Source of the DNA: Acidobacteriota bacterium
GTDB taxonomy: Bacteria; Acidobacteriota; JAAYUB01
DNA: 36,430 nucleotides
NCBI GenBank assembly: GCA_018001935.1
Contig: JAGNHB010000058.1
Span: forward strand, 1 to 36,430
Reading direction: 5' to 3'
Shown: positions 7,612-16,926 of the stretch, one piece after another
Layout of the letters: the number at the start of each line of letters is the position of its first letter
Numbering within the stretch: position 1 is the stretch's first letter
Notes under the pieces: generated by a model
Told to the model about the DNA's origin: nothing
Seen by the model: the letters and a program-made list of their open reading frames with translations, nothing else
The model's database searches: none
Program-made: the position numbers and the translations under genes

Positions 7612-9537
7612 ATGAGTGCCGGCCTGCGGATTCTCCTCGTTGACGACGTCGCGGCGAACCGTGCCCTGATCAGTGGCGAAATCGCCCGGGATTTCCAGAA
7701 CGCCCGCTTTCTGGAGGCCGACTCCCCCGAGGCGATCCGGGACGCCCTGGCGGCGGGGCCGGTGGACGTCGTGGTCACCCGGTACGGCCCGGGGGGGGAC
7801 CCGGGGCGTTCCGTCCTCGAGGCGGTTCGGCAGCGCGCGCCCGACTGCCCCGTCATCATCTGCTCGTCCGAGGCGAACGAGGAGACCGCCGTGGAGGCGA
7901 TCCGGTCGGGGGCCGCCGACTTCGTGCTGGGGACCGGCGGCGGTTACCGGCGCCTCGGCGGCGCCATCCGGTCGGCCCTCGACCACTGCCGCGACCGGGA
8001 GGCCATCCGGCGGAGCGAGGAACGCTACCGTCGGTTCTTCCGCGAGAACGTGGCGGCCAACTACATCGCGTTGCCCGACGGCGCGCTGCTGGACTGCAAC
8101 CCCGCCTACTGCAGCCTCTTCGGTTTCGACGACGAGATGGAAGCCATGAACACCCCCATCGCCTCCCTGTTTCCCACCGAGGCGGGGTGGGACGAGTTCA
8201 CCACCCTCCTGCGCGAGAACGGGAAAGTGGAACTGATGGAGACCGAGCTGCTGCGGCCGGACCGCAAAGCGGTGCAGGTGATGCAGAACGCTGTCGCCAC
8301 CCTGGACGCCCAGGGCGGCATCCGGGAGATCCGGGCCTACCTCCTGGACATGACCGAGCGGCGGAAGCTGGAAGCCCAGCTGCTCCAGTCCCAGAAGATG
8401 GAGGCCCTCGGGCGGTTGGCGGGCAGCATCGCCCACGACTTCAACAACATCCTGACGGCCATCTCCGGCTACTCCGAGCTGCTTCTCATCGGTCTGGGGG
8501 AACGCCACCCCATGTGCCAGGAGGTCCAGGAGATCAAGAAGGCGGGGGAACGGGCCGCGGACCTGGCCCGCCAGCTCCTCTCCTTCAGCCGGCAGCGATC
8601 CCGGCGCCTCGTCCAGATGGAAATCAACAAGGTCCTCAAGGACATGGAGAACATGGTCCGGCGGCTGATCGGGGAGGACATCCGGCTCGAGGTGGAGGCG
8701 GCGCCGGACGCGGGCTGCATCAACGCCGACCCCGGGCAGATCGAGCAGGTCATCATGAACCTCGCCGTCAACGCCCGGGACGCCATGCCCACCGGCGGCA
8801 TCCTCCGGATCGAGACCGCCCGGGTCGTCCTCGACGCCGACTACTGCCGGACCCAGATCAACCTGGTTCCGGGCCCCTACACCCTTCTCCGGGTCTCGGA
8901 CACGGGGTGCGGCATGTCCGCCGAGACCATGGAGCACCTCTTCGAGCCGTTCTACACCACCAAGGAAAAGGGCAAGGGCACGGGGCTGGGCCTTCCCACC
9001 GTCTACGGGATCGTCAAGGGCTTCAACGGGATGATCCTCGTTTCCAGCGAGCCCGGGGCCGGGACGGAGATCAGCATCTACTTCCCCCACCTCGAGGCCC
9101 GGGCCCCCGAGACCGCCGGCGTCAGCCCGCCCCCCGTCGCCGAGCTGGGGTACGAGACCATCCTGCTGGTGGAGGACGAGGACTCCGTCCGGCGCCTCGC
9201 GGCCCGGTTGCTGACGGAGCGGGAATACCGCGTGCTGACCGCCTCCGGTTACGAGGAGGCCCTCCGGGTCAGCCGGGCCCACGAGGGGGTCATCCACCTG
9301 CTCATCACCGACCTGGTCCTCGCGGGAAAGGGAGGGGGGGAACTCGCCCGGACGCTGCGGCAGGAGCGGCCCCGCATCCGGGTGCTCTTCATCTCCGGGT
9401 ACTCCGACACGATGATCGCCTCCCACAAGGTCTTCCTGGCCGGCGCCGAGTTCCTGGAAAAACCCTTCTCACCGGAAGCGCTGGCACGAAAAGTCCGGGG
9501 GGTCCTCGACAGCGGCCCCGACCCGATGACGGGCTGA
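7612..9537 (+). CDS. Hybrid sensor histidine kinase (pseudo-REC, PAS, HisKA, HATPase, REC)
   Basis: A soluble 641-aa kinase with no membrane segment. Order: receiver-like domain (1-120), PAS (about 135-255), HisKA with HDFNNIL (phospho-His275), HATPase with N box [11 protein letters not shown]1 DTGCGM and G2 GKGTGLGL, then a C-terminal receiver with phospho-Asp567 in ITDLVLAG. The N-terminal receiver keeps the acidic pair LVDDV but has Arg57 where the phospho-Asp should be (VVVTRYGPG) and lacks the usual Lys, so it likely senses or docks and is not phosphorylated. The HDFNN form is typical of NtrB-like kinases. The start at 7612 has GGAGGAAAA upstream. The next gene, a diguanylate cyclase, begins nine bases after its stop. 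Confidence 0.92.
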   Translation: MSAGLRILLVDDVAANRALISGEIARDFQNARFLEADSPEAIRDALAAGPVDVVVTRYGPGGDPGRSVLEAVRQRAPDCPVIICSSEANEETAVEAIRSGAADFVLGTGGGYRRLGGAIRSALDHCRDREAIRRSEERYRRFFRENVAANYIALPDGALLDCNPAYCSLFGFDDEMEAMNTPIASLFPTEAGWDEFTTLLRENGKVELMETELLRPDRKAVQVMQNAVATLDAQGGIREIRAYLLDMTERRKLEAQLLQSQKMEALGRLAGSIAHDFNNILTAISGYSELLLIGLGERHPMCQEVQEIKKAGERAADLARQLLSFSRQRSRRLVQMEINKVLKDMENMVRRLIGEDIRLEVEAAPDAGCINADPGQIEQVIMNLAVNARDAMPTGGILRIETARVVLDADYCRTQINLVPGPYTLLRVSDTGCGMSAETMEHLFEPFYTTKEKGKGTGLGLPTVYGIVKGFNGMILVSSEPGAGTEISIYFPHLEARAPETAGVSPPPVAELGYETILLVEDEDSVRRLAARLLTEREYRVLTASGYEEALRVSRAHEGVIHLLITDLVLAGKGGGELARTLRQERPRIRVLFISGYSDTMIASHKVFLAGAEFLEKPFSPEALARKVRGVLDSGPDPMTG

Positions 9538-9546
9538 GGGGGCCGG

Positions 9547-12500
9547 ATGACGCTCACCCCTCCCGTGTCCAAGCCGCTCCCCCGGGCCTCCTTCCGGCCC
9601 CGGGGCGGCGTCCGCCCCGTCGTGCGGCGCCGGGGCCTTTTCGTCCTGGTCCTGGCCCTGGTGGCGGCCGGTTTCGCTCACCCCCTCGACCCGGCCCGGG
9701 ACGTCACCCAGTACGTGGTTGAGATGAAGACCACCGCCCACGAGCTTCCCCAGAACTCCGCCATGGCCATCGTCCAGACCCGGGACGGTTACCTCTGGGT
9801 GGGCACCTACGACGGCCTCGCCCGTTTCGACGGCGTCCGGTTCGTGACCTTCGACAAGTACAACACCCCCGCCCTGCAGCACAACTCGATCCACGCCCTC
9901 CTGGCTGACCGGCAGGGCGGGCTCTGGATCGGCACGCCCAAGGGGCTCGTCCGGCATTTCCAGGGGGAGTTCCGGAGTTACACCACCCGGGACGGCCTGA
10001 CGTCCGACGCGGTCCAGGCGATCTTCCAGGACCGGTCGGACCGGATCTGGATTGGCACCAAGAGCGGGCTGAACCTCCTGGAAGCGGGAGTCATCAAGGC
10101 TTTTCCGGGCCACGCCGCCCTCTCCGGGGTCTTCATCTCCTGCCTGGCCGAGGACGAGCAGGGGACCCTGTGGGCGGGGTCGAACGGGAGTGGCGTTTAC
10201 CGCTTGACGCCGAAAGGGTTGTCTGTTCTGAACACCGCCGCCGGGATGCCCTCGGATTCGGTCTGGTCCCTCTGCACCATGCCCGGCGGGAAGGTCTGGG
10301 CCGGCACCACCGCCGGGGTGGCGGTCCTGGACGGTGGGGTCACCGGGGTCATCGGCACCCGGGACGGCCTGCCGAACGCCGACATCCGGGTGGTGTTCCG
10401 TGACCGCCACGGCCTGCTGTGGCTGGGCACGGCCGAGGGAGACCTCGTCCGGTTCTCCGGCGGCCGTTTCCGGGTGCTGTCCCTCCGCTCGGACGCCCTG
10501 AACCGCATCTGTTCCATCATGGAGGACCGGGAGGGCAGCCTCTGGGTGGGGACCTACCGGAGCGGGGCCGTCCAGGTCAGGGACGACAAGTTCGTCCTCT
10601 GGAACAGCCGGAACGGCCTCCCCGTCGACCAGGTGCGCTCGGTCTGCGAGGACGCCTCCGGGAACCTCTGGATCGGAACGGTGGGGGGAGGCATCGTCCG
10701 TCACGACCCGGCCGGTTTTCGCGTGTACGGGCTGAAGGACGGCCTCGCCAACGACCGGGTCTGGTCCATCGCCGGGTCGCCCGACGGCTCGGTCTGGTTC
10801 GGGACCTACGGGGGGGGCCTGCACCGGCTCAAGGACGACCGGGTGACGGTCTATTCCACCCGGGACGGTCTCTGTCACAACGTGATCCGGGCGGTCTGCG
10901 TGGATTCGCAGGGGCGAGTCTGGGTGGGGACGGACGGAAAGGGGGTCGATGTCCTGAAGGACGGGAAAGTGATCGCCCACTACGGGAGGGACGAGGGGCT
11001 GTCGGACGACTTCATCTACGCCATCGTGGAGGATTCGGCGGGGGCCGTCTGGATCGGCACCTACGCGGGGGAGATCAACCGGGTCCAGGACGGGAAGGTC
11101 ACCGTCTTCGACGTGCACTCGGGCCTGGCGAAGAACTCCATCTGGACGATCCACCCCGATGCCGACGGCCGGTTGTGGATCGGCACCAGCGACGGCGGGT
11201 TGGTGCTGTTCCGCAACGGCCGCTTCCAGACCCTGACCTCCCAGAAGGGCCTCTTCAGCGACGTGGCCTTCCAGATCGTGGAGGACGGCCTGGGCTACAT
11301 GTGGATGAACAGCAACCGGGGGGTTTACCGAGTGCGGAAGCAGGACCTCCTCGACTGCTTCGACGGCCGGCGTCCCTCGGTTCAGCAGGTCCCCTTCGGC
11401 AGCGACGAGTCGCTCAAGGGGATTCCCGCCACGGGCCCGGCCCAGCCGGCGGGGTGCCGGACCCGGGACGGGCGCATCTGGTTCTGCAGCCTCCGCGGCG
11501 TCGCCGTCATCGACCCCCTGAACATCACCGAAAACCCCATCCCGCCGCCGGTGGTCATCGAGCGGGTCACCGTCAACGGCGTCCCCCAGCCGCTGGGAAA
11601 ACCCCTCGAGGTGGGGCCGGGGAAAGGCAACCTCGAGGTGCAGTACACCGGTTTGAGCTTCCTCTACCCCGAACGCATGCTCTTCAAGTACCGCCTCGAC
11701 GGGTTCGACCCGGACTGGGTCACGGCGGGGCACCGACGGAGCGCCTACTACACCAACCTTCCGCCGGGGCGCTACACCTTCCGGGTCACCGCCTGCAACG
11801 CCGACCGGGTCTGGAACCCCGGGGAGGCCTCCTTCGCCCTGGAACTCCGCCCCTGGTTCCACCAGACCTCCCTGTTCGTCATCCTGTGCGTCCTGGCCGC
11901 CGTGGTGGCGGGGTGGATGCTCTTCCGCCTCCGCCTGGCGCACCTGAAGCGGAAGGCCGCGCAGCTCCAGGCCCTGGTCGAGGAACGGACGCTCGACTTG
12001 CAGGCCCGCAACAACGAACTGGAGACCATGGACACCATCGTCAAGATCGTCAACCGCGCGATCGAACTCGACGAAGTGCTCCACGCGCTGCTGCGGGAAG
12101 CCATCGCCCTCTTTCCGCGGGCCCAGAAGGGCGGGTTCCTGATTTTCGACGAAAGCTCGGGGACGTTCCGCGTGGCGGCCTCCGTCGGTTACGAGGAGGA
12201 AAAGGTCCGGCGGGTCTCCTTCGGTTACGACGAGGCCATGGCCCGGTACACCGCCCGGTCGGACCGGATCGAGCAGGACGTCTTCCTCATCCGTTCGGTG
12301 GAGGCGGCGGCGGCGGGCGACCGGGTCTCGGAGATCCCCGTCCCCCGCTCCATGCTGGCCATGGCCGTGAACCTCGAGGGCCGCACGGAGGGCTTCCTGA
12401 TCCTCGACAACATGGAGGACCCCAACGCCTTCGACAGCTCCGACGTCCGGAAGCTGCACCGGCTGCGCGAGCACGCGGTGTCGGCCATCAACAAGGCGCG

Positions 12501-13146
12501 CATGCTCAACAGCCTGGCGCGGGAGAAGGACCGGACGCTCCAGGCGCTCAACGAGATCCGGGACGCGCACGAGAAACTGGAAATGGCCTCCCACGCCCTG
12601 GAGGAGGCCGCCCGGACCGACCCCCTGACCCGTCTCTCCAACCGGCGGGACATCATCGAGCGCTTCAAGCTGGAGCAGGTCCGCCAGGCCCGCTGGGGGA
12701 AACCCTTCGCCGTCGCCATGGGCGACCTGGACGACTTCAAGCAGTTGAACGACCAGTACGGCCACGACTGCGGCGACCTGGTCCTGGTGACCGCGGCGGA
12801 GCGGATGCAGTCCGCGGTGCGGCGGGCCGACCTGATCGGCCGATGGGGCGGGGAGGAGTTCCTCTTCATCTTCCCCGACACCGACCTGGACGGGGGGGTG
12901 ACCGTCGCGGAGAAGATCCGCCGGAGCATCGCGGAAAGCCCGGTGGTGTACCACGACGTCCGCCTGGACATCACCATCACGCTGGGGGTTTGCCTCTACG
13001 ACCGGGTCGAGGACATGGACGAGACCCTCAAGCGCGCCGACGAGGCCCTCTACGAGGGCAAGCGCACCGGGAAGAACCGTGTCTGTGTCGCCCGGGCGAG
13101 ACCCGCACCGGACGCCCCCCCGCCCGAAGCCGCCCCGCAAGGTTGA
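9547..13146 (+). CDS. Reg_prop two-propeller sensor diguanylate cyclase with GAF domain
   Basis: A 1199-aa transmembrane sensor that should make cyclic di-GMP. After a signal segment (about 30-45) come 14 Reg_prop blades, each with a G(x)(L/V/I)W(I/V)GT-like core, enough for two seven-blade propellers in the periplasm. A Y_Y_Y domain follows (about 690-768), then one membrane helix (about 775-795), a GAF domain (about 830-990) and a GGDEF domain (about 1020-1180). The active site is GGEEF (1101-1105), with the inhibitory RxxD site (RRAD) five residues before it, so it looks active and product-inhibited. This resembles BACOVA_00430-like one-component sensors, but with a cyclase output. A G-rich box precedes ATG 9547. 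Confidence 0.93.
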   Translation: MTLTPPVSKPLPRASFRPRGGVRPVVRRRGLFVLVLALVAAGFAHPLDPARDVTQYVVEMKTTAHELPQNSAMAIVQTRDGYLWVGTYDGLARFDGVRFVTFDKYNTPALQHNSIHALLADRQGGLWIGTPKGLVRHFQGEFRSYTTRDGLTSDAVQAIFQDRSDRIWIGTKSGLNLLEAGVIKAFPGHAALSGVFISCLAEDEQGTLWAGSNGSGVYRLTPKGLSVLNTAAGMPSDSVWSLCTMPGGKVWAGTTAGVAVLDGGVTGVIGTRDGLPNADIRVVFRDRHGLLWLGTAEGDLVRFSGGRFRVLSLRSDALNRICSIMEDREGSLWVGTYRSGAVQVRDDKFVLWNSRNGLPVDQVRSVCEDASGNLWIGTVGGGIVRHDPAGFRVYGLKDGLANDRVWSIAGSPDGSVWFGTYGGGLHRLKDDRVTVYSTRDGLCHNVIRAVCVDSQGRVWVGTDGKGVDVLKDGKVIAHYGRDEGLSDDFIYAIVEDSAGAVWIGTYAGEINRVQDGKVTVFDVHSGLAKNSIWTIHPDADGRLWIGTSDGGLVLFRNGRFQTLTSQKGLFSDVAFQIVEDGLGYMWMNSNRGVYRVRKQDLLDCFDGRRPSVQQVPFGSDESLKGIPATGPAQPAGCRTRDGRIWFCSLRGVAVIDPLNITENPIPPPVVIERVTVNGVPQPLGKPLEVGPGKGNLEVQYTGLSFLYPERMLFKYRLDGFDPDWVTAGHRRSAYYTNLPPGRYTFRVTACNADRVWNPGEASFALELRPWFHQTSLFVILCVLAAVVAGWMLFRLRLAHLKRKAAQLQALVEERTLDLQARNNELETMDTIVKIVNRAIELDEVLHALLREAIALFPRAQKGGFLIFDESSGTFRVAASVGYEEEKVRRVSFGYDEAMARYTARSDRIEQDVFLIRSVEAAAAGDRVSEIPVPRSMLAMAVNLEGRTEGFLILDNMEDPNAFDSSDVRKLHRLREHAVSAINKARMLNSLAREKDRTLQALNEIRDAHEKLEMASHALEEAARTDPLTRLSNRRDIIERFKLEQVRQARWGKPFAVAMGDLDDFKQLNDQYGHDCGDLVLVTAAERMQSAVRRADLIGRWGGEEFLFIFPDTDLDGGVTVAEKIRRSIAESPVVYHDVRLDITITLGVCLYDRVEDMDETLKRADEALYEGKRTGKNRVCVARARPAPDAPPPEAAPQG

Positions 13147-13154
13147 GGGCGCCC

Positions 13155-13274
13155 GAAGGACTGAAGGACCAAAAGGACCCAAAAGACCAAAGGGACATCC
13201 AGAACCAGGATCGTGAGGGTTGGCTTGTCCTTCAAGTCCTTTATGTCCTTTGGGTCCCTTGGTCCTTTCCGTCC
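13155..13274. repeat. 9-nt-period purine/pyrimidine inverted repeat, locus 2
   Basis: A purine arm (13155-13197, GGACCAAAA-type units) and a pyrimidine arm (13226-13274, TCCTTTGGG-type units) begin nine bases after the cyclase stop codon. They can fold into an imperfect hairpin. Same family as 3199-3388, 28666-28825 and 31079-31123. Its place right after a stop codon would allow a role as a transcript end or an mRNA-protecting hairpin. Confidence 0.85.
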
Positions 13275-13342
13275 CCCCTCCGGCCCCGGGCGCGGGTAGC
13301 CCTCTCCCGAAAAAAACATTTCTCTCCCATCGTGAATCCTTG

Positions 13343-13348
13343 TATAGT
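13343..13348 (+). promoter_or_regulatory. Possible -10 box for the thioredoxin gene
   Basis: TATAGT lies 64 nt before ATG 13412 in an otherwise GC-rich stretch. The -35 region (TTTCTC-like) is poor. A promoter here would be expected because the repeat hairpin separates this gene from the cyclase. Confidence 0.35.
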
Positions 13349-13411
13349 GGCCGGTTCTCCGGCGCCCGCGGCGGGCCCCGGGAAAACCGAGCGAAACCCT
13401 GGAGGTGCACG

Positions 13412-13894
13412 ATGCGGAGACGACTGCTGGTGCTGGCCGGGCTGACGTGCCTGGCGTTCGGCTGGGCGCTGCCCGGGGCGCTGCCCGATTTCACCCTGAA
13501 CACCCTCGACGGCAAGGCGTTCAAGGCCTCCGAGGTCCTGGGGAAGCACATCCTTATCATCGATTTCTGGGCGACCTGGTGCGGGCCGTGCAAGCTCTCC
13601 CTCAAGAAGTTCCAAGACATCCAGGTGAAGTACCCCGACGTCCGGGTCCTCGCCGTCTCCGTGGACGAGTCCTCGGCCTACAACGCCGTGAAGCAGTACG
13701 TCCAGGGCAAGGGCTTCACCTTCACGGTCCTCCTGGACACCGACAGCAAGGTGAACAAGATGTTCAACCCCGAGGCCAAGATCCCTTTCACCCTGATCGT
13801 GGACAAGTCGGGGAACATCGTCTACACCCACACGGGCTACACCCCGGGTGACGAGAAGGAAGTCATCCGGAAGATCGAGGAACTCTCGAAATGA
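13412..13894 (+). CDS. TlpA/ResA-like exported thioredoxin-fold protein
   Basis: A 160-aa AhpC/TSA-Redoxin family protein with an N-terminal signal (MRRRLLVLAGLTCLAFG), so it acts outside the cytoplasm. The active site is WCGPC (Cys57, Cys60) in DFWATWCGPCK, followed by the cis-Pro region KIPFTLIVD. TlpA-like proteins reduce disulfides or apocytochrome c cysteines, or reduce copper-binding partners. The start at 13412 has GGAGG seven bases upstream, while the frame extends further into the repeat. Its stop overlaps the start of a beta-barrel gene by four bases (ATGA), so the barrel is the likely partner or co-expressed client. Confidence 0.9.
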   Translation: MRRRLLVLAGLTCLAFGWALPGALPDFTLNTLDGKAFKASEVLGKHILIIDFWATWCGPCKLSLKKFQDIQVKYPDVRVLAVSVDESSAYNAVKQYVQGKGFTFTVLLDTDSKVNKMFNPEAKIPFTLIVDKSGNIVYTHTGYTPGDEKEVIRKIEELSK

Positions 13895-15276
13895 GGCGGT
13901 CCCTCGCGCTTTCGGCCCTCGTCCTCCTGGCGTCGGCCCCGGCCTGGGGCTTCGAGTACAGGGGCATCACCTTCTACTTCACCAACGAGACGATCTACCA
14001 GTACAACAAGCTTTCGGACGTCCAGGACGAGTACTTCAACTCCACCTCCCTCTTCGTGAAGTACGGCCAGTGGTCCGGCGGGCTCACCTTCCGGGGCTTC
14101 AACTACTACAAGCAGGACCCCAACAACGCCCTGACCCACGGCGAACTGGAGCTGTACCGGAAGTACGTCCAGTTCGACAGCGAGCACGTGGACGTCACCT
14201 GCGGCGACTTCTACGCCATGCTGGGGCGCGGGGCGACCCTCTCGGTGCTCCAGAACGACAAGGCCTTCCGCGAGCGCACGATCCTCGGGGTCGACGTGCA
14301 GGTCCAGACGAAGCACCTGCGGTTCCGGGGACTGGCCGGGCGCGTCAAGGACGAACTCCAGAGCCAGGCCTGGAAGGTCTACGGCGGCGAGGCCATCGTC
14401 AACATTGCGAAGGACCACCGGGTCGGCCTGCACGTCTCCCGCATCGAGGACGACGAGCCCTTCATGTTCATGGGCCCCCGGAACACGGGGACCGTCAGTG
14501 CCGAGGGCGGCAACATCCTGGGGATGTTCAGCTACTACGTCGAGGCCGGGAAGATGGAGTTCGACAACGTCTTCCTGGACGACGGCACCGGGGTCTACGG
14601 GAACGTGGGGTTCAACCGGAAGAACGTCTCCGTCACCTTCGAGGTGAAGCGGTACAAGAGCTTCGACAACGGGCTCAACAACCCGCCGTCCGCCGACCGC
14701 CCCGACGAGGCGGCCTACATGATCGACTCCGAGAGCGCCATGCTCCACTGCCAGTACGCCTTCTTCTCCCCCGACGTGGTCCTCCAGTTCAACGTCGGGC
14801 GCCTGAAGGAGTTCGGGATCCCGGGCCACGAGATCTACGGCGGGGTGAGCGCGGAGGACCTCTGGGAGAAGATGAACGTCTCGGCCGTCTACGGTGTCAA
14901 GCGGCTGTCCTACCCCATCCGCCGCTGGGACGCCTCGTACCTCTACCGGTTCACCGACCGGCTGAGCGCCGAGTTCACCTTCCGGGACAAGCGTTACACG
15001 GTCTACACCTACAAGTTCGGCGAGACGGACTGCGCGTGGCAGTTGTCGCTTTCGCCCTACGGCTCGGCCTTCTTCAACTACCAGCACTCCGCCCAGCCGG
15101 TCATGGACCGGAACCACTTCTACAGCGGGGGCATCCGGGTCAACATCCGGGAAGGGGCCTATGCCGAGGCCATGGCGGGGACCGTCCGCGGCGGGGAGGT
15201 CTGCTCCTCGGGCCAGTGCTTCTACATGCCGCCCTTCAAGGGCCTCAAGGTCTCCCTCTACGTGACCTTGCGATAA
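13891..15276 (+). CDS. DUF6029-like outer-membrane barrel protein
   Basis: A 461-aa exported protein (signal MRRSLALSALVLLASAPAWG). The rest is dominated by alternating aromatic and polar strands such as LFVKYGQWSGGLTFRGFNYY and VDVTCGDFYAMLGRGATLSV, a pattern seen in DUF6029-type outer-membrane barrels. The C-terminus, YVTLR, lacks the usual final Phe. Cys pairs near the end (CSSGQC) and one in the plug-like part make a disulfide client of the co-translated thioredoxin possible (inference). Function unknown; a porin-like or assembly role would fit. Confidence 0.78.
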   Translation: MRRSLALSALVLLASAPAWGFEYRGITFYFTNETIYQYNKLSDVQDEYFNSTSLFVKYGQWSGGLTFRGFNYYKQDPNNALTHGELELYRKYVQFDSEHVDVTCGDFYAMLGRGATLSVLQNDKAFRERTILGVDVQVQTKHLRFRGLAGRVKDELQSQAWKVYGGEAIVNIAKDHRVGLHVSRIEDDEPFMFMGPRNTGTVSAEGGNILGMFSYYVEAGKMEFDNVFLDDGTGVYGNVGFNRKNVSVTFEVKRYKSFDNGLNNPPSADRPDEAAYMIDSESAMLHCQYAFFSPDVVLQFNVGRLKEFGIPGHEIYGGVSAEDLWEKMNVSAVYGVKRLSYPIRRWDASYLYRFTDRLSAEFTFRDKRYTVYTYKFGETDCAWQLSLSPYGSAFFNYQHSAQPVMDRNHFYSGGIRVNIREGAYAEAMAGTVRGGEVCSSGQCFYMPPFKGLKVSLYVTLR

Positions 15277-15512
15277 ACCCCGCCCCCGTGTTCGTCGCCG
15301 GTAAGTTCGTCGCCGGAGGGGCTCCGATCAGGTTCCGGAGCGAAGCGGCACCGGGCTCGGGAAAACCGGGCGGCGGCCGGCTGGAGAGAGACGGGGAGTG
15401 CGGCGCGAAGGCCTGACGGAGCGCCGTTTTCCCCGCGCACCGCCGGGAAAAACCGTTCCACAGGGCAAAACCTCGCCCGGCGGTCCGCCATCCTCTACAC
15501 GATTCCCGAATA
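15277..15512. other. Intergenic stretch without a gene
   Basis: Downstream of the barrel gene. It holds a short direct repeat (GTTCGTCGCCGG twice, 15288-15315) and GC-rich sequence with no start plus ribosome-binding site in any frame. No clear T-tracted terminator is seen. Confidence 0.6.
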
Positions 15513-15565
15513 AATTCGCGATATTCGCGGGAAAATCCCTTGTTGCGACAGTTTGCGGGGGCGTT
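15513..15565. repeat. Dispersed AT-rich intergenic block, copy A
   Basis: Contains ATTCGCG, then TATTCGCGGGAAAATCCCT, GCGAC and CGGGGGCGTT. A second copy with the same order of words lies at 25883-25945, downstream of kup. It directly precedes the promoter of the GntR operon. The ATTCGCG words recall repeats that are common in environmental bacterial genomes. Confidence 0.7.
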
Positions 15566-15575
15566 AAAAAAACGC

Positions 15576-15604
15576 TTGACACGGAAACCTGACAGCTGTA
15601 TATA
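15576..15604 (+). promoter_or_regulatory. Strong promoter of the GntR-ABC operon
   Basis: A perfect TTGACA (15576-15581), a 17-nt spacer and TATATA (15599-15604). Transcription should start near 15611, about 43 nt before ATG 15654. The strength fits a promoter normally held off by a repressor encoded first in the operon. Confidence 0.78.
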
Positions 15605-15618
15605 TCGTATTAGCACAG
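15592..15618. promoter_or_regulatory. Candidate GntR operator over the -10 region
   Basis: ACAGCTGT (15592-15599) is a perfect palindrome touching the -10 box. CTGT (15596-15599) and ACAG (15615-15618) form a symmetric pair across the -10 and start site. YtrA-type regulators usually repress their own operon, so a site here is expected, but which of the two is bound cannot be told. Confidence 0.4.
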
Positions 15619-15653
15619 TAGGTGCGTTGAAAACAGAAAGAGGATGCGTACCC

Positions 15654-16031
15654 ATGCTGCTGAACCTGACGGACCTTTCGGACGAACCGCTGCAGAGCCA
15701 GATCTTCCGGCAGGTCCGCGCCCTGATCCTGAGCGGCGCCCTGGCGGCGGGCGAGATGCTGCCGTCCATCCGCGCGCTGGCGCAGGAGCAGAAGGTGAGC
15801 GTGGTGACCGTGCAGCGGGGTTACGAGAGCCTCGAGCGGGAGGGCCTGATCCACTCCCGCCGGGGCAAGGGGTTCTTCGTGTCCGACCTCGGCCGGGACG
15901 AGCGGACGGAACGGGTCCGCGCCGGCTTCGTGGAACGGATCGCCCCCGCCCTGGACATCGCCCGGGGCGAGGGGATGACCCCGGCGGAAATCCTGGAGGC
16001 CGTCCGGTCCGCCCTGGGTTGCAAGGAGTGA
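15654..16031 (+). CDS. GntR-family repressor, YtrA subfamily
   Basis: A 125-aa regulator: an N-terminal winged helix-turn-helix (LQSQIFRQVRALILSG, LPSIRALAQEQKVS, VVTVQRGYESLEREGLI, RRGKGFFV) with only about 45 residues after it. This short form is the YtrA type, which typically represses an adjacent ABC-transporter operon and responds to cell-wall-active compounds or related signals. The start at 15654 is preferred because the start codons further upstream lie in promoter DNA. It is the first gene of a plus-strand operon; the ABC ATPase begins four bases after its stop, with GGAG overlapping that stop. Confidence 0.9.
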   Translation: MLLNLTDLSDEPLQSQIFRQVRALILSGALAAGEMLPSIRALAQEQKVSVVTVQRGYESLEREGLIHSRRGKGFFVSDLGRDERTERVRAGFVERIAPALDIARGEGMTPAEILEAVRSALGCKE

Positions 16032-16035
16032 CATC

Positions 16036-16926
16036 ATGAGCGCCGCCTTCGAGTTTTGCCAGACCGTCAAGTGTTTCCCCGGTTTTCAGCTCGGCCCCCT
16101 GGACCTCGCCCTGGACCCCGGGAAAATCCTGGCCTACGTGGGGGTCAACGGCGCCGGGAAGACCACCACCCTGAACTGCCTGGTGGGCCTGCTGAAGCCG
16201 GACGCCGGCCGCATCACGGTCTTCGGGCGGCCGAACGACCCCCGGGACCCGGCCTGGAAGCAGGACATCGGTTTCGTCGGCGACCGGCACGTCTTCTACG
16301 AGCGGTGGAGCGCCGCGGAGAACCTGCGATTCCTCGCCGGCTTCTACCCGGCCTGGGACGACCGGAAGGCGGGAGCCCTCGCCGCGCGCCTGAGGCTGCC
16401 CCTGCAGCGGCGCGCCCGGGACCTCTCCGCGGGGAACCGGGTGAAGCTCTCCCTGGTGGCGGCCCTGGCCCACTCCCCCCGGCTGCTGGTCCTGGACGAG
16501 CCCACCGCCGGCCTCGACCCGGTGGTCCGGCAGGAACTTCTCGACGAGCTGCTGGAGGTCATCCAGGACGAGGAACGCGCGGTGTTCTACTCCACCCACG
16601 TCCTGGCGGACATCCGGCGGCTGGCCGACGAACTGGCCTTCCTGGACGAGGGGCGGGTCACCCGGCGCGCCACCCCCGCCGACCTGGAGGGGGCGTGGCG
16701 GCGAATCAACTTCCGGTCCGACCGGGACGACCTGTCCGTCCTCGCGACCGTCAGCCACCGCCGGGAAGGCCGCGAGCACCAGGTGGTCAGCGAGGACGGC
16801 GCGGCCACCCTGGCCCACCTGGCGGAGCTGGGCGTCGAGGTCGGGGAGGTCAGCCGCCTGGGCGTGGAGGAGATCGCCGTTTACATCCTCCGGGGAGGCC
16901 GCCATGTGGCGCCTGATCCGCGCTGA
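16036..16926 (+). CDS. ABC transporter ATP-binding protein (YtrB/BcrA-like)
   Basis: A 296-aa ATPase of an ABC-2-type exporter. Walker A GVNGAGKTT, signature LSAGN (in place of LSGGQ), Walker B LLVLDEPTAGLDP and H-loop STH are present, so it should hydrolyse ATP. The C-terminal 70 residues form an accessory domain. The gene overlaps the first permease by 23 nt, and the upstream GntR gene shows the usual YtrA-operon order. The cargo is unknown; peptide antibiotics, lipids or proteins are handled by relatives. Confidence 0.92.
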   Translation: MSAAFEFCQTVKCFPGFQLGPLDLALDPGKILAYVGVNGAGKTTTLNCLVGLLKPDAGRITVFGRPNDPRDPAWKQDIGFVGDRHVFYERWSAAENLRFLAGFYPAWDDRKAGALAARLRLPLQRRARDLSAGNRVKLSLVAALAHSPRLLVLDEPTAGLDPVVRQELLDELLEVIQDEERAVFYSTHVLADIRRLADELAFLDEGRVTRRATPADLEGAWRRINFRSDRDDLSVLATVSHRREGREHQVVSEDGAATLAHLAELGVEVGEVSRLGVEEIAVYILRGGRHVAPDPR

